A stretch of 64,000 nt of DNA, from assembly GCF_042477335.2 (NCBI RefSeq), contig NC_091247.1:3060501-3124500 (forward strand), written 5' to 3'. This document shows positions 1 to 20,615 of the stretch, piece by piece. Numbering within the stretch: position 1 is the stretch's first letter; every line of letters starts with the position of its first letter. The stretch is from Ovis canadensis. Lineage: Eukaryota; Chordata; Mammalia; Artiodactyla; Bovidae. The translations under genes were made by a program, and so were the position numbers. The notes beneath the pieces were generated by a model. The model was not told the DNA's origin, made no database searches, and saw only the letters and a list, made by a program, of their open reading frames with translations.

Positions 1-468
1 GTGACAGGAGTTTTGCCAGGGAAGCTCTCAGAGTCACAGGAGCCACACAAACGGGCTCCCGAGCCCTCATCTCTGCCTCACGGCTCCAGCCGTTACCACG
101 AGGCCAGACTTGCTGTCCGCTCCCCCCACTGCCCCCCAGAGACAGCGTGAGTGCGCCTAGGGTGGGGGCACCTCGGCGAGTAGAGTCCAGTGGAGGTGGG
201 CTCAGGCCCCCAGGATCTGTCCAGGGTTGTGGCCTCTACGGCCAGTATAGGGGGTGCTGACATCCCCGGTCCTCTCCTCACGCGTGCACAGTCCAGGACG
301 GTCCCAGGTCCTCTCCTCACACTTACCCAGTCATGGATGGTCCAGCAAGTGCCACTCGGGTCCCCCTGGTGGAGGAAAGCTGCGTGTGCAGTCTGGCTTG
401 TGTCCAGGCCCCAGCGGGTTTGGCGGGCGTCTTCTGTGGGAACAGAGCCTATATCTCCATGTTTCCAG
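1..468 (+). other. SEC16A: SEC16A intron (5' part of gene lies outside window)
   Basis: No exon could be recognised here. The first supported SEC16A exon opens at 469 after a good acceptor. Short open frames on both strands have no recognisable protein content. Confidence 0.6.
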
Positions 469-3400
469 GTCGCCTCCCAGTTGCGCCTCTTTGACCCTCA
501 GCTAAAGGAGAAGCCGGAGGAGGAGGCGTCTGCAGAGCCCGCCTGGCTGGTCCAGCTGCAGCTCGTGGAGAGACGGGTTGAGGTGCGCTGGGTGTGAAGG
601 GGCCCTGTGCGCACGCCGAGGGTTCCGGTGCTCAGGGCACCTCTGTCGGGGGTGGAGGGGCGGGGGTCCGCGCCAGTGCTCAGGGCACCTCTGTCGGGGG
701 TGGAGGGGTGGAGGGGCGGGGGGCGGCGCTAGTGCTCGGGGCACCTCTGTCGGGGGTGGAGGGGTGGAGGGGCGGGGGGCGGGGCTAGTGCCCGGGGCAC
801 CTCTGTCGGGGGGCGGGGGGCGGCGTCCGGTGGGGAGACTCCTGAGGCCCTTCTCCCTCAGGAGGGCGCTGTGGCCTGGAGGCAGGACGGAGCCTGCCCC
901 CAGCGCTGCCCCAGCTCACCGAGCCCTGAGGTGGGGCCCCCTGATGGCCCGGGACCCACCCAGCCAGCGGGCCTGGGCGCCGACGACCCGCTGCCGGCCC
1001 CGCCGGCGCCCAGCACCAAGCTCTTCAGCCAGGACGTGCGGCAGCTGCCCTCAGGTGCGCCCGTGGCTGCCTCCTGGTGCCGCCTCCCTCGCTGAGCCGC
1101 TCCCGTCCCGGGGCTGTGAAGGCTGGGCGGGGTGGGAGGGCCTTGAAGGCAGGGGCCTGCGCGGGGCCTGATGGCCACCCGCTGGGCTCTCGGGGCTTCT
1201 TGTAGCCTTAAACCTGCGCCGTGCAGAGTGAGGCCCCATGACGCCCGGCAGCCTCAGCCTTCATGCTCAGATGGAGGGCTCCCGTCCCCCAGTAAACGAG
1301 GCGTGCCTGTGGAGTCCCTGGGGCGAGCACGTGGCCTCAGACCATCCCTTCTGCACCGTCTCCTGCAGCTCCTTCGGCGCTCCCCGCTGGCCCAGCGGCC
1401 ATCCCCACGCAGGTGCCCATGTTCCCTGTGCCGCTGCCGGCTCCTGTTGAGCTAGAGCCTGTGCACGGCCCCCCAGGGGCTGTACCTGGCTTTCAAGAGC
1501 CCTCTGGGCCTGACCCTGTGGCCCTGTATCCTGGACCTGGGGTGCCACCTCTCCAGGAGACAGACTGCCTGCTCCCGGAGGCCAGGAGCGCGGACGCAGG
1601 TGGGTCTGCAGAGAGGCTGTCCTGAGGGCAGAGTGGAGTGGGTTTGCTCTTCAAGGAGGTGCCTGTGGGAGGAACCTAAGTCATCCCGACCGGGAGGAGG
1701 TGGGAGTGGGTGTCCCGGGGTGGGGGAAGCAGCCCTGTGACCCAGGGGACGCGCTGACCCTCCTCCTACAGGGCTATCTCTGGCCGTCTGTCCACCTGGA
1801 CAACCTTGCTCTAAAGGGGAAGCTTCATTTTTACACGTTTAGAACAGCGCAGTCTGGGTTTCTGAAGGCCACGTCGGGAGGCCGGGCATGTGGGGGAACT
1901 GTGTGTCGCCAGCGGCGGGCGTGGCCGTGGAGCTCACCTGCCCTGGGCGCCGGCGCCAAGCTCACTGGAGCCGCGCTTCCCTTGGCAGGGGCAGTGCCGC
2001 AGGAGACGCCCGGCAGAAGCTCGCTTTCGGAGCCGGGAGAGGAGGAGTTTGGTGGGAACTTTGCTAATACGGTACTTGCCCGCTTTGTTTTTGTTTTTAT
2101 GCTGTTTGTTTTCTGTAAACCCCGGTGAATAAGTACGTCAACTCTTCTTTCTTAAGTTGTAAGTAGATCAATAGCACTTAAATTTATGAGGTCGTTTTTT
2201 GAATTAACTTCATAAAGAGAAACTTTGAATCCTTAAAATATGAAGAACTATTGTAAAGGTTAATACGGAGAAAAGTAATGGTATAAAGGAAGGTTTTTAA
2301 GGAGGAGAAATAGGCATCTATGATGAAACCGTCTTGTCAGTTTTAAGCTCTCTGAAATGGAGACTTCTCTGATCTCTGCATCTCTTTTAGGGTCTGTAAA
2401 ACGTGTGGTGCTTTCCTTGAAGTTAAGAGTCATTGTATCAGACGCGTCTGACCTAAACAGCACCCTGTCTGTGTGCTGTGATCCCAGCAGCAAGGGTGGG
2501 AGAGTGGGTGGATCAACGCTTCTATAGCCGTGTTCTGGAAGCTTCTTAGAGATAGCCAGTTCTTTCTGGTGTCCTGGGAAACTCTCCTTGTGTGTTTTAC
2601 CTTTAAAATATTCTGTCCCTGAGAAAATAAAAGTGACAGTGTAACTGTATTGAAACAGTTGTCTCAGCCTGCGGGTGAGCATCTTTCTAAACCAGTCTGC
2701 CTCTCACACCGCCCCGTCCTCAGTGCCCCTGTGTGTCCCCCAGGGCTCCTTCAGGACCTCGCCGGGTTCCGAGGCGCCGCCGCAGGCCCTGCAGCCACCT
2801 GCACCGCTGACGCCCGCGCCCGAGGTGCAGAGACCTGTCCAGGCCACCAAGAAGGAGAGCAAGGAGCCGAAGAAGGTGACTCACAGCCCCAGCCGGGCAG
2901 GGGACGGGTGCCGAGGCGAGGAGACCGCGTGTGTGTGAAGATGGAGCCCAGCGTGTTCTGGAAGGGCAGTGTCTGTGCAGTGAAGTGTGTGTGGTGTACG
3001 TCTGTGTCCACGTGTGAACCACCAGCTCAGAGTGGGGGATGCTGCCCGCCCCGAGGCCCGCGGGCCCAGGGCCCCTGCAGCCGCTCGGAGGCTGGTGCCA
3101 GCACTGGCCTGCGCCTGCCGCTCAGGTTGGGGCTCACATGCAGGAGTGGCCCTCGCTGTGCAGCGTGTCGTCGTGGGCGCGCCACGCTTCCGTCGTCCTT
3201 TCCCCCAGGAGCGGACGTTAGTCGCGTTTATAAGGGGTACAGCCACGCGAGTCTTGTCTGTGTCTTGTGGTGGTGAATGCTCTTCTTTCTTGAGGGTATA
3301 TGCCAGCATCATGGGACAGCTGTGTGTCCAGCTTTAGAGTGTGCTGCTGGACAGTCCTCCTCGCTGGTTTACCAGGTGGGCCTTCCGGCACCAAGCAGGC

Positions 3401-6400
3401 AAGAGCCCGGCCCCACTTCCCTGGGGCTGCATTCTCTGCCCTCGTGGTGGTGGCCCTCGTGCTGGGGTCAGTGACACTCTGACAAGTGATGACATGGCGC
3501 CCTTCCGAGTGCTCGTCTCCCCACCCCGTCCTTGTCTGTGGGGAGCTGCTCAGGTCTCCTCCCATCCGTTATGGGGTCTTCACGTTGGCGGTGGTCCTTC
3601 TCACGTGGATGCAGGTTCTGTCAGGTGCGTGTTGTGAGCGCTTTCTCCGGCCTTGGGCGGCCTCTTACCCTTTGGTGGTGGCTTGTGGAGAACACGGTTC
3701 TCAGTCTAGTGCTCAGCAGACTCTGCTGGAATGGCTGGTGTCTCTCTTCTGGACTGTTTATTTCCGGTTGCTGTGGGTTTGGGTCGCTGCACACAGGCTT
3801 TCTCTAGATGCAGCAGGTGGAGGCTGCTCTTTGCTGGATAGGCTTCTCCCTGCGGTGGCTTCTCTGGTTGCGGAGCATGGGCTTCAGGGTGCTCGGCTTC
3901 AGTAGCTGGGCCCTTGGGCTCTAGGGCGCAGGCTCCGTAGTCGGGGCTCCCGGGTTTAGCTGCTCCACAGCACAGGGGATCTTCTTGGATGAGAGATGGA
4001 ACCCATGTCCCCCGCGTTGGCAGGCAGATTCCTATCCACTGTGCCACCAGGGAAGCCCCCATGGCTGCTATCGCAAGTAAAGACAAGTTTAATTCAAAAT
4101 GTGGGCGAGCCGTGCAGGTGACTGGACCCCCCCCCCCCGGCCCGGAGTCAGCCGCAGGTTTGAGGGGGTGGGGCTGTGGAGCTGCTGCTCTGCTTTGCGG
4201 CGGACGTGATGGGCAATGTGTGCAGGATGAGGCCCATCTCCCTGACATCTGACCTCTCCCAGTCTGGGGCGCAAGGGCCTGTTCTGAGGAGCCTGCAAGG
4301 ACTTGCCAGCCGTCACCACTGCTGGGGGAGATGGTCTGAGGCTGCCCGTTGTTGGCATTTGGGTGTAAGAAGCTCCAGGAGGCAGATTACTGCTCCGATT
4401 TTTATAATTGTGGTAAATGCACGTCACACTAGCCGCCCCCGCTGCCTCCAAGTGTGCGGTTCTGTCGTGCGGCCACCACCATCCCCAGGGCGCTGTCATC
4501 TTCACTGAAGCCCTGACTCCGCTGGGGTCAGGCCCGCTCCTGCCTCCAGCCGGGCGTCTGCTCCCTTCCTCTGTGGCCCTGGCGCCTGCAGGCCCTCACT
4601 CCGGGGCTCACGCGGGTCCGCCCTGCTGTGCTGGGCTCATTTCTCTCAGCGCCATGACCTTAGGCTTGTTCTGGCGGTTTCTCTGTTCAGAGCAGCGAAT
4701 CCTGGTTCTCTCGCTGGCTGCCTGTGAAGAAAAGGACGGAAGCTTACTTGCCAGACGACAAGAACAAATCGGTGAGTCCTGCCAGGTGGGCCTGGGGAGC
4801 CGGGGCTTCTGCAGCAGCAGGGCGTCCAGCTGTCTGCACGGAGCATCTCAGCCCTCGGCGAACCTGGACCGACGCCTCTTGCGCTCGGGGCCTGAGTCTG
4901 CTCACCTCGTGCTACTGAGTTTTCTTGTTTACTTTTCACAACCCTGGCAGATCGTCTGGGATGAAAAGAAGAACCGGTGGGTGGACGTCAATGAACCGGA
5001 GGAGGAGGTGAGCTGGGACCCCGGGCGGAGAGGCCCTCCCTGGGGCAGGAGCTGTGGGGTGGCAGATCTCCAAGTGGGCTTTCCTTCCACAGAAGAAGGC
5101 TCCGCCCCCGCCTCCAACTGCCCTTCCCAAGGCTCCACAAGCTGCCCACCCTGTTCCCGGAGGGCCCCCCAGACCCACTGTGAACATCTATTCTAGAAAA
5201 GCAGGTAACAAAGCCCAGCCAAAAGTTAGAGGTCGTCTGGGTCGTCCATTTGTCCTATAGACACTCCAGAGCCTGGCAAGGACCACATGTGTGTCAGGCG
5301 GGGTTTGTCTCCCGCGAGAGGAGGACTGGTTCTCTGAAGATGAGTCTGGGGTTGGGGTGCCGTCCTCCGGAGCAGTGAGTGGTCCTGGGCAGGGTGGATC
5401 CGATCAGTCGGAAAGGCAGCCTGGCAGCGTCGTGGCATGAAGTGGGACCCTCACCTGAGCAGAAGGCCCCAGGAGAGGCTCCCGATCAGGCCCAGCCTCC
5501 CTGGGGCTGGAAGTGGGGTCCCCATGCTCCCTGGACATGTGGAGAATGGAGCTGGGGGCCATGGCGTGGGGATGACCTTGTTTCCTCTCCGTGTCACAGC
5601 TGGAACCAGGGCACGCTACGTGGACGTTCTGAACCCGGGGGGCCCCCAGCGGAGCGAGCCGACCCTGGCTCCCACTGACCTCTTTGCACCCCTGGCCCCG
5701 CTTCCAATTCCGGCTCACCTGTTGGGCCCAAACGCAGGTACGCAGCCCGGGTAGCAGGGCTGTTCGCCCCCGGCCTGCTGACCTCGGCTCTCCCTCTGGT
5801 CCCCTGGCCTTGGTTCTCTTTCAAGGAGAGTGCTGTGGATGCAGAGCGCAAGGCCCGCCATGCTGTCTGCAGGCATGTTTGCGCGGGGGGTGCAGGCGGC
5901 ACGTGTCCTCTGGGGCTGAGTCCCCCAGGCCCCAGGGCCGTGTGGACAGTGAGGGCCTCCCCCATCTCCACACAGATGCAGAGGAGGTGCCGTCCCCCGA
6001 GGCAGCCAGCAGGGAGGGGCCGGCCAGGTCGGAGCCCGCCTCGGATCCCAAGGTGAGCCATGCGCACAGCAGGGCGTGGGGGGCAGTGGAAGTCAGCCTC
6101 CAGGTTCCCTGAGAGGCGGCCACGTGCATGTTCTCTGGGAACTGTCCTGCTGACATTTTAATCGTATAGAGGGTTGCTTTATGTGTGTGAAATACAGTCA
6201 TTTAGAGTTTGATATCTGAGGTTGGATGGAGCTTACTTTCAGCCCTGGTTCTCCATTCCTTAGCTATTTAAAGTTTCGGGGGGACTGGTGCTCCAGTGGT
6301 TAGGACCCTGTACTTCCCCTGAGCGGTGAGGGTTCAGTCCCTGGTTGGGGAACTGAGATCCCACAGCGGTGTGGCAAGGCTAAAAGTGGGTGGGGGGTAG

Positions 6401-8978
6401 GGGACAGGGTCACTCAGCTCCTTTTAGCCTCAGGGTGCTGCCCGGTGGATGGGGTCATGGCACCTGTCGCGGGGCCGCCATGGGTGCAGGTGCCCGGGAA
6501 GTAAGGGTGCGACACGGGTTGGAGTAACAGGTCTGTGCAGAACCTGCAGGGCTCCTCAGAAGGCGCCCCCAGGAGGCCATGCCGCTATCCCGGATGGTCC
6601 TGCCTCGCGTGGGAGCCCCGGCTCACCCCTTTGCTGGTAGCAGCCTCCCCCCTGTCCCGGCAGGTGTTCGGGCCTGCAGTGGCGTTGCTCCCTGGACCTG
6701 AACTCCCAGCGTCTGGACTTGATGGTCCCCAGGGAGGAGAGGTAAGCAGCACTGGGGGCATGTCTGCGGAGAATCTGGGCCTCGGAGGCCCACGGTGTCC
6801 AAGTGGCTTCTCTAAGACGATGTTACCGGGTGGCCAAAGGGCAGTTGAGAAACTAAGGAACCAGAGTAGTGTTGTGTTTCCTAAAAAAGGCACACTTGTG
6901 TCTGCAGAGTCATTTGGGAGCTTGGGCCAGAGTGAGGGCTGCGAGCGCTCGTCCGCAGGGGTCCCCTCCGTCCCTCAGGCAGTGTGAGGTCAGGCCGTCC
7001 AAGGCCCGGGGCCGGGCGACCCTCCCTCTCGCATGGGGCATTTCCTGTAAAAGCCGTCCGTGAAGCAGGAGTTTCAGGCTTTCTCCCTGTCGAGCTGTAT
7101 CGACTCTAGCAGCAGCACAGCTCGTTGGGACTGAGCTGCCAGCTGGAGCAGCGGCGCGCACGCTGACTTTGGTGTTTGTCTGTGTCTGTGTTCTTGCTGT
7201 TTTGTAGCTTTCGCGCTGTAGTTCACTGAGCTCGTTATCACGGGAAGTGAGCCAGCATTTTAACCAGGTACCTGTGGCTGGCCGTGTGCCCGGGGCTTGT
7301 CCTTCCCCTGAGATCACTGTGCCGCTCAGTCACTCTGCCCCTGGCCCCTGACGCCACCTGTCGCCACTCAGCCGTCACACGCCTGAGGGCGCGGGGCTCC
7401 TTTCTTTCAGGGTTCTCGGAGGGTGGCGTCGAATATCCAGGTACATCCACGGGCAGACTGACTCCAGGATGCCCATAGCGAAGGGACAAGTGCTGTGGTT
7501 GTGCTCTTTCTGAACTGAGTTTTTCAAAGGACTAGTCACAGGCGTAGTTTCACGGGGTGTGTGTGTGTGCGTGCACGCACGCACGCACATCATACGCCAG
7601 CTGGAATCAGGACACTCGCATTTCAAAGTCACAGGTTCTGTTTTCTCATCAAGCAGGAGAAAGTGTTTTAGGCCAGGCAGGGTGAGGCGGTGGCCGCTGT
7701 CCCGTGGTCAGGCTCGATGGGAAATAAAAGAGCACGCCAACTCTCCGAGCGTTGTGGGACTGAGCTTTCCCTTGGCTCAGCAGAAGGACTTCCTGGGACT
7801 TGTTCGTTTGTGAAGTAGAGCCCTGGATTTTGTAGCTGGACGCCTGAGACCTGGAGCGATCCCTAGTGCCTGCGCCCCTCCCCCACCGCTGCGCGTGCTT
7901 GCCCTGGTTTTACTGGTTTTCTGAGCCCCGTTAAATAATTAAACGTAGTTCTGCAATAAGTGCCTTTGACCTGCTTCTGTAGCGCCCTCAAAAGTGTGGT
8001 AAAGCCTACTCAGAAACAGTGTCTGTACTTGCAAACAAGCCGAGCCGCTGTGCTCGGTCAGAGGGTGAGATGGCCTCTGTGTGCTCCCCAGGCTCCTGGT
8101 GCTCTCACCCCCGCGGGGGCCCCTCCTGGGGCCGGGGTGCCCTTCTACAACCCTGCTCAGTTTGCACAAGTAAGTGTGTCTCCCGGCTCTGCGCTGCCCT
8201 GGGGGTGGGGGGCCCGGGGGAGGGGGCTGGGTGCCCCATCAGTTTCCTGCTGATGCTGCCCTGGGGTGGGGCTGACTCCCTCCCGTGCTGACCTTGGCCC
8301 CTCTTTACCTGGTGGCTGGTGACCTTCAGGCCGGAAATGCGTCCTTTCATTTGTCTCCCTCCCAGGCTCTGGCCTGGAGAGAGTGGACGGGAGGTGGGGC
8401 AGTCTTGGGACGCAATAGAGGAGGGGGTCTGCGGGGAGGTCTTGGCTTTAGGAATTCGAAACTTTCCCTGACCTTGACGGGCAGACCCCCCAGCCTCCGG
8501 CTCCCTCGGGTGGGCCCCCGCGACTGCGCTCTCCCTGCTCCCAGCCGCCAGCTGCGTCTCCACTCCACGGCTGAGGGGCGGCTTCTCTGCTGGATCTTCA
8601 CCTTGCTGGTGCCTTCACAAAGCTTGACTCTGACTTCGCTTAGGGTTTTCCTGGGACCCAGAGTAAACGCCCGTGCACCATGCAGCCTCCCCAGGTGCTC
8701 CCTGCCCTCACCCCCACCCCCGTCCGCTGGGGCTCCTCAGACACCCGGCTGTGGGCGCAGCCTCCCCCCGCCCCCCTGCCTTAGTCGGGCCTGGGCTGCA
8801 CACAAGACGACAGCACACACCTGTCTATCGAGACCCATCGTCTGTTCTGCTTGTTCCACGGCCCCCCTGGGCCAGCGTGCGGACCCCAGTCCTGTCCCTG
8901 TTGTTTCAGGCCCCTGCCGCCTCAGGAAGCTCAAGGACGGGGAGGATCGGCCAGAGGAAGTACCCAGCGTTAAGCTAG
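469..8978 (+). CDS. SEC16A: SEC16A, C-terminal 500 residues (partial, 5' end outside window)
   Basis: SEC16A is the large scaffold that organises ER exit sites and COPII coat assembly; its C-terminal part is a regulatory region that binds coat components. Fourteen coding exons are visible: 469-582, 862-1054, 1369-1599, 1989-2071, 2744-2875, 4691-4771, 4951-5007, 5093-5204, 5600-5737, 5976-6052, 6664-6741, 7208-7267, 8092-8169, 8910-8978. All have GT-AG borders and compatible phases, and together give 500 residues plus TAG. Recognisable blocks are QLRLFDPQLKEKPEEE (exon 1 here), ESWFSRWLPVKKRTEAYLPD, IVWDEKKNRWV, ARYVDVLNP, LSREVSQHFNQ, PFYNPAQFAQ and the end RIGQRKYPALS, close to the human C-terminus as I remember it. 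The middle exons are proline-rich and low in conservation. The central conserved domain is upstream of the window. The long intron 2876-4690 holds a CHR SINE and an old L1-like piece but no exon that I can see. Confidence 0.96.
611..835 (+). repeat. G-rich minisatellite, four units of 48-56 bp, SEC16A intron
   Basis: The motif GGCACCTCTGTCGGGGG recurs four times. Unit starts near 628, 676, 732 and 788 give spacings of 48, 56 and 56. Between the cores are runs of GGGGTGGAGGGGCGGGG. The array fills most of the 279 bp intron between the exons at 469-582 and 862-1054. Confidence 0.85.
3750..4060 (-). repeat. Cetartiodactyl tRNA-derived SINE (CHR family, long form)
   Basis: The segment reads on the minus strand. 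It ends in the reverse complement of the usual SINE head (GTGCCACCAGGGAAGCCCC on plus) and contains the box-B-like part AGATGGAACCCATGTCCCC. It lies in the SEC16A intron 2876-4690. Confidence 0.75.
4390..4560 (-). repeat. Probable old L1 3' fragment
   Basis: TTTTTATAATTGTGGTAAAT followed by the CACACTAGCC...CCACCACCATC region resembles the antisense 3' end of old mammalian L1 families. It is strongly diverged, so the family call is tentative. Confidence 0.4.
6277..6386 (+). repeat. CHR SINE fragment
   Basis: GACTGGTGCTCCAGTGGTTA, then GGTTCAGTCCCTGG and GGGGAACTGAGATCCCAC, are the A/B-box body of the tRNA-Glu-derived cetartiodactyl SINE, sense orientation. Located in a SEC16A intron. Confidence 0.8.
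7557..7590 (+). repeat. (GT)n / (GCAC)n microsatellite
   Basis: An alternating purine-pyrimidine tract, GTGTGTGTGTGTGCGTGCAC followed by repeated GCAC, lies in a SEC16A intron. Confidence 0.9.
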
Positions 8979-10365
8979 AAGGGCCGCGTCCTGGAATAGC
9001 ACCAGGACGGGAGATGGCTGTTCCGCCCCGAGGTCAGGCCAACGGCCTGCGACTCCAGTCTGTCCCAACGGGTGTGAATGCAGCAACTCCGAAATGACTT
9101 GCGGAGTGTTCAACACTAATCCGCACCTTCGAGATGCTGGGTGAAGAGTGACTCTTAGACCCAAAGGGGTGACTTAAGGATCCGGCATCTGCAGTCACTT
9201 GAGGGGGTGAAACTGAGTGAAGCTGAAGGCATCTTGGCTACAGGAGGATTGTGCTTCTCGGTAACTAAGGCCTCAAAACCTTGCGGGGAATCGTTGCCAA
9301 ATAGAGCCCAGAGGTCCTTTCAGACGCCAGGAGGAGACGGTGCACCTTTGACTCAGAGAGGAGCTCGCCTGCGTGCCTGCTCCCAGAGGCGGTCAGGTCA
9401 GCCCCCGCCCCACGTTGCTGAGCCTGGAAGGGTGCTTCGTCTCAGAGGAAACTGGGCTTCCTTTAGCAGCAGTTCCATTAGGTTTTGAGAGCAGCCCTTG
9501 CTTCTGACCTGTGTTCTGTCTCCTGGAGCCAAGACGTGCCCAGCTCTGCGTGGTCTCCTGTGGCCTCACCAGGACCAGGAGGCTTCCAGCAGTCAGAGGG
9601 GTCAGCTGGGACGGAGCTGTTCTGAGCGACGGGCCCAGTGTCACAGCTGGGACTCTGGGTTTGGTTTGGGTTTTTCCGTGGACCCACCAGGCCCTGCTTC
9701 CCGTGGCCAGCCCTTGCAGCGCTGTCAGCTGATGGCCTCCTCTCACCGCTGCGTCGCTTAGGGAGCTGGTAGCATCCTGAAGACAGTGGCTTGCAGCTGT
9801 CTCTTGTCTGACGCTCCAGAGTCCGACCTTTCTGGCCCCAGACTTGTCAGTGGTTCACCTGCTGACTCAGCCTGTGAACCTGCACAGGACGATGACCTCC
9901 TGGCGGACCCAGCTTTAAGGCTTCGTCGACTGTTCTCAAAACTGTTCACATTCTTCTGTCTAAAGGGACTAAAGAAAAGATTTAAATATTTATAAAAATC
10001 ATTAGGAAATAATTTCTGTAGAACGCTGGGGAACGTGGTTTGTTGGGTTTTAATCCAGGTGTCGGGCTTGAGTGGGGTGGGGTGGGGTCAGCACAGGGCC
10101 CTCGGGTCCACTGGGTCGTCTCGGAAGGACCCGCAGAACGGTTTTCCAGGACGCGTCACAGATGTGACACCTCACTGGCGGGCGGTCTCGTGTCCAGGGT
10201 CAGTGCTAGCGCGACCCCCGGGCTGAGACCTCCCCCCCCCGTGGCCCTACCTGTTGTCTTTGTCGACCGCCGGCGAGTTTTGATTCAAGAAGCTTCCTCT
10301 GAGGGGGGAGCTGCTATTTTTCCTAAATGCAAATTGTTAAATAAAATATTTTGCGCTCTCAAGCC
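8979..10365 (+). other. SEC16A: SEC16A 3' UTR with polyadenylation signal
   Basis: Non-coding sequence follows the TAG at 8976-8978. The first canonical AATAAA is at 10340-10345, so cleavage is expected near 10360. This gives a UTR of about 1.4 kb. No interspersed repeat was recognised inside it. The end point is inferred. Confidence 0.75.
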
Positions 10366-10589
10366 CTTTCATCCTGTCTCCCTTTGTTTGTTGACGCCTT
10401 TGGGGCCCTGGGTTTGATTGGCTTCTAGGGCTCCCTGGGCCACTGCTTTCTGTCCCTGCACCAGACCCGCCCGCTAGGGCCCTCCCAGGAGAAGGGGGCT
10501 CCTCGCCGACGGGCGGTGGGCGCGCCGAACGGGAAAACCCATCCTGAGGGCAGTGAAGAGGAACCAGGGTAGCGCTCTGCTTTCTAGGC

Positions 10590-11450
10590 TCCGGGCCCCG
10601 AGGGTCCTCATTGGTCAAATACGGAGACGAGGGGCGGGGCTGGGGGCGGGCCCGAGGGGCGGGGCGCGAGCTGCGCTCCGGGGAAGGAAGCCGCCGGCAC
10701 TCCCGGCGCCCACCCGAGGGCGCCCTCCGCCCTCGGCTCTCGCTCCACGCGCTTGGGTCCTCCGGCCGCCAGTGGCCGCTGCGGGCCCCGGGATCCAGGC
10801 CACCCTGCCCGCCGGTTGCCGGGGAGAGGCCGCTGAAGCCCGCGGAGCTGGGGAGTTGGCGGCGTCGAGAGGTGGGGTCGCGGGGCACGATGACCCCGGG
10901 CGGGGGCGTCTGTCCTGGAGAAAGTCCGAGACGGGGATACGGGGCCAGCACGACCTAGGCCTCGAGTGACCCCTGGGCTGGAGCGCGGAGGCCTTGGGCG
11001 GGACGACCCCCGAGCTGGGCTCGCGGACGGGGCGGGGCGACCCCGGGGTTGGAGTCCGGGCGCACAGGTCGCTGGGGCGGGATCGGGCTGTGGGATTCCC
11101 CGTCACGGAGCGGGGCGCGGGGGTCCGTGGCGCGCCAGGATCCCCGGGCGCGGGTCTCGTCCCCCCTACTCCGTCCCCAGCCCCGCGGCTCCGGGCGGTT
11201 GTTAACCTGGGGAGCGCGCAACCGGCCGGGCCAGACTCCAGTCCTGAGTCAGGGGCCTTCGCGGCCGGGGCGCAGACCTGCTCAGGGTCGCCTGCTCTCG
11301 GGGCGGGATCTGCGGGCCAAGCGATGGTGGTGGGCGTGCAGGTGAGCGAGTTAGGGCTGTCTGACCCCCGGGGAGCGCGGCCGGGGCGGGGGTGGGGGGG
11401 TGGGGCGGGAATGGGCTCGAGCCGGCTCCCCCTCCGAGGCTGCACCTACG
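10590..11450 (+). promoter_or_regulatory. INPP5E: CpG island and likely INPP5E promoter
   Basis: The stretch is very rich in CpG. It opens with an inverted CCAAT box (ATTGG, 10610-10614) followed by three GC boxes (GGGGCGGGG at 10631-10639, GGGGCGGG at 10643-10650, GGGGCGGGG at 10656-10664), a typical TATA-less housekeeping promoter. A good donor, GTGCAG|GTGAGC, at about 11341 could end a non-coding first exon, but the transcript start was not established. Open frames across the island on both strands look like GC shadows. Confidence 0.7.
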
Positions 11451-11780
11451 CCTTTGGGGCGGAAATTTTGGCTAGTTGGGTCCCTGGCTCCCCAAGTGAG
11501 AAGCAGCGCCCCTGCCCGCCCACCCCTGCCCCGCAAGAGGGGTACTTCCCTCCATCCTAAGATGCTGGACTTTTCACCTGTCTCCTGGGTGGAGCCAGCG
11601 GGCCAGGACGTCTAAATGCTTGTTCTTGCTGGGCCTTTAATGACCTGTCCGCTCCATCACCCTGCCCCATGCTGTCCTTCAGGATCATTGAGTGGCATCA
11701 CCGCCCTGGTGATAAAGGCTGATCGCAGGGTGTTCCCTTAGGTACTTTCTGGGGACTCCGGACCTTCGGGGCTCCCAGCC

Positions 11781-11957
11781 ATGCAGCAGCTGGTCCTGTG
11801 CGAGCTAGACCACCCCAGGCCCGAGGGGGAGCTGCTGCTATGCCTCCGCTCTGCGCCCCCCCCAGCCATGGCTGAACACGCGGCCCTGACCCTGGGTGTC
11901 AGCAGCAGCCCCCAGAGGAGCCATTTCCTGGGTCAGCCAGGCTGCCCCCGGCCCTGA
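11781..11957 (+). other. Upstream ORF (58 codons) in INPP5E 5' region
   Basis: An ATG at 11781 with G at -3 opens 58 codons, beginning MQQLVLCELD, and ends in TGA 11955-11957, only 18 bases before the INPP5E start at 11976. It is in the same frame as INPP5E, with the TGA between them. It matters only if the mRNA leader covers it, which the sequence does not prove. Confidence 0.45.
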
Positions 11958-11975
11958 GGACTGGCCCCCCGGACT

Positions 11976-19941
<7,966 letters not shown>

Positions 19942-20615
19942 GGCCTCCTGAGGAAGCCCCAGGGACGGACTCTTCCCGGAACGGAACCAGCGTGTCCCCG
20001 CAGAGCCCTCTCAGGCTGGGCTGCGTGGGCCCGACCCTGACCTCCCCGCACCGTGGCGGCCGTCAGCGGCAGAAGGACCAAGTTGGGCTGGCCGAGCGCA
20101 GGTCACAGGCCCTGTGGGCAGGCGCCCTAACCTCACGTGTTAGGTGATCACGTGTGCACATCCTGGTTCACCGTTTGAAGCAGCACCCCCCCCCCACCCC
20201 CCGCCACCACAATCCAGACCAAGAGCTGCCTTTCTGGCACCCAGTGGCGGGCAGGGTGCGCTGCTGGGAACTGGGAGGGGCAGCTGCTGCTCAGGTCCAC
20301 AGGCTGCCTTGCTGTCCTCCCCTAGCCGTCGGGTCCATCTGCTGAGGTCACGTCCGCCCAGAGCAGCAGCATAAGGGACGCACTTCAGCAGCCGCTGGAA
20401 GTGCGGGGTGTCGCCACTTTGCTGGCCGAGGCCGCCCCACCGATGTCTTTTCTTAAAGGGTATACAGCCCGTTACTGCCTTGTGGCTTACCCTCTCTTTA
20501 AAAAAAAAAAAGCATAGGCTTTGAATGTGGGAAAATCTAGGGGCATTCAATCTAGTCTTTTAAATTATTTATTTTTCCATATTTATATTTTTAAATAAAT
20601 GCACATATTGAATCT
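19942..20615 (+). other. INPP5E: INPP5E 3' UTR with polyadenylation signal
   Basis: Follows the TGA at 19939-19941. AATAAA at 20594-20599 lies in an AT-rich patch and is the first canonical signal, so the transcript should end near 20615. Confidence 0.75.

Noticed and set aside
10615-11445. 276-codon minus-strand frame across the INPP5E CpG island
   Set aside because: Composition-driven (Arg/Pro/Gly/Ala), with no conserved motif and no transcript signal.
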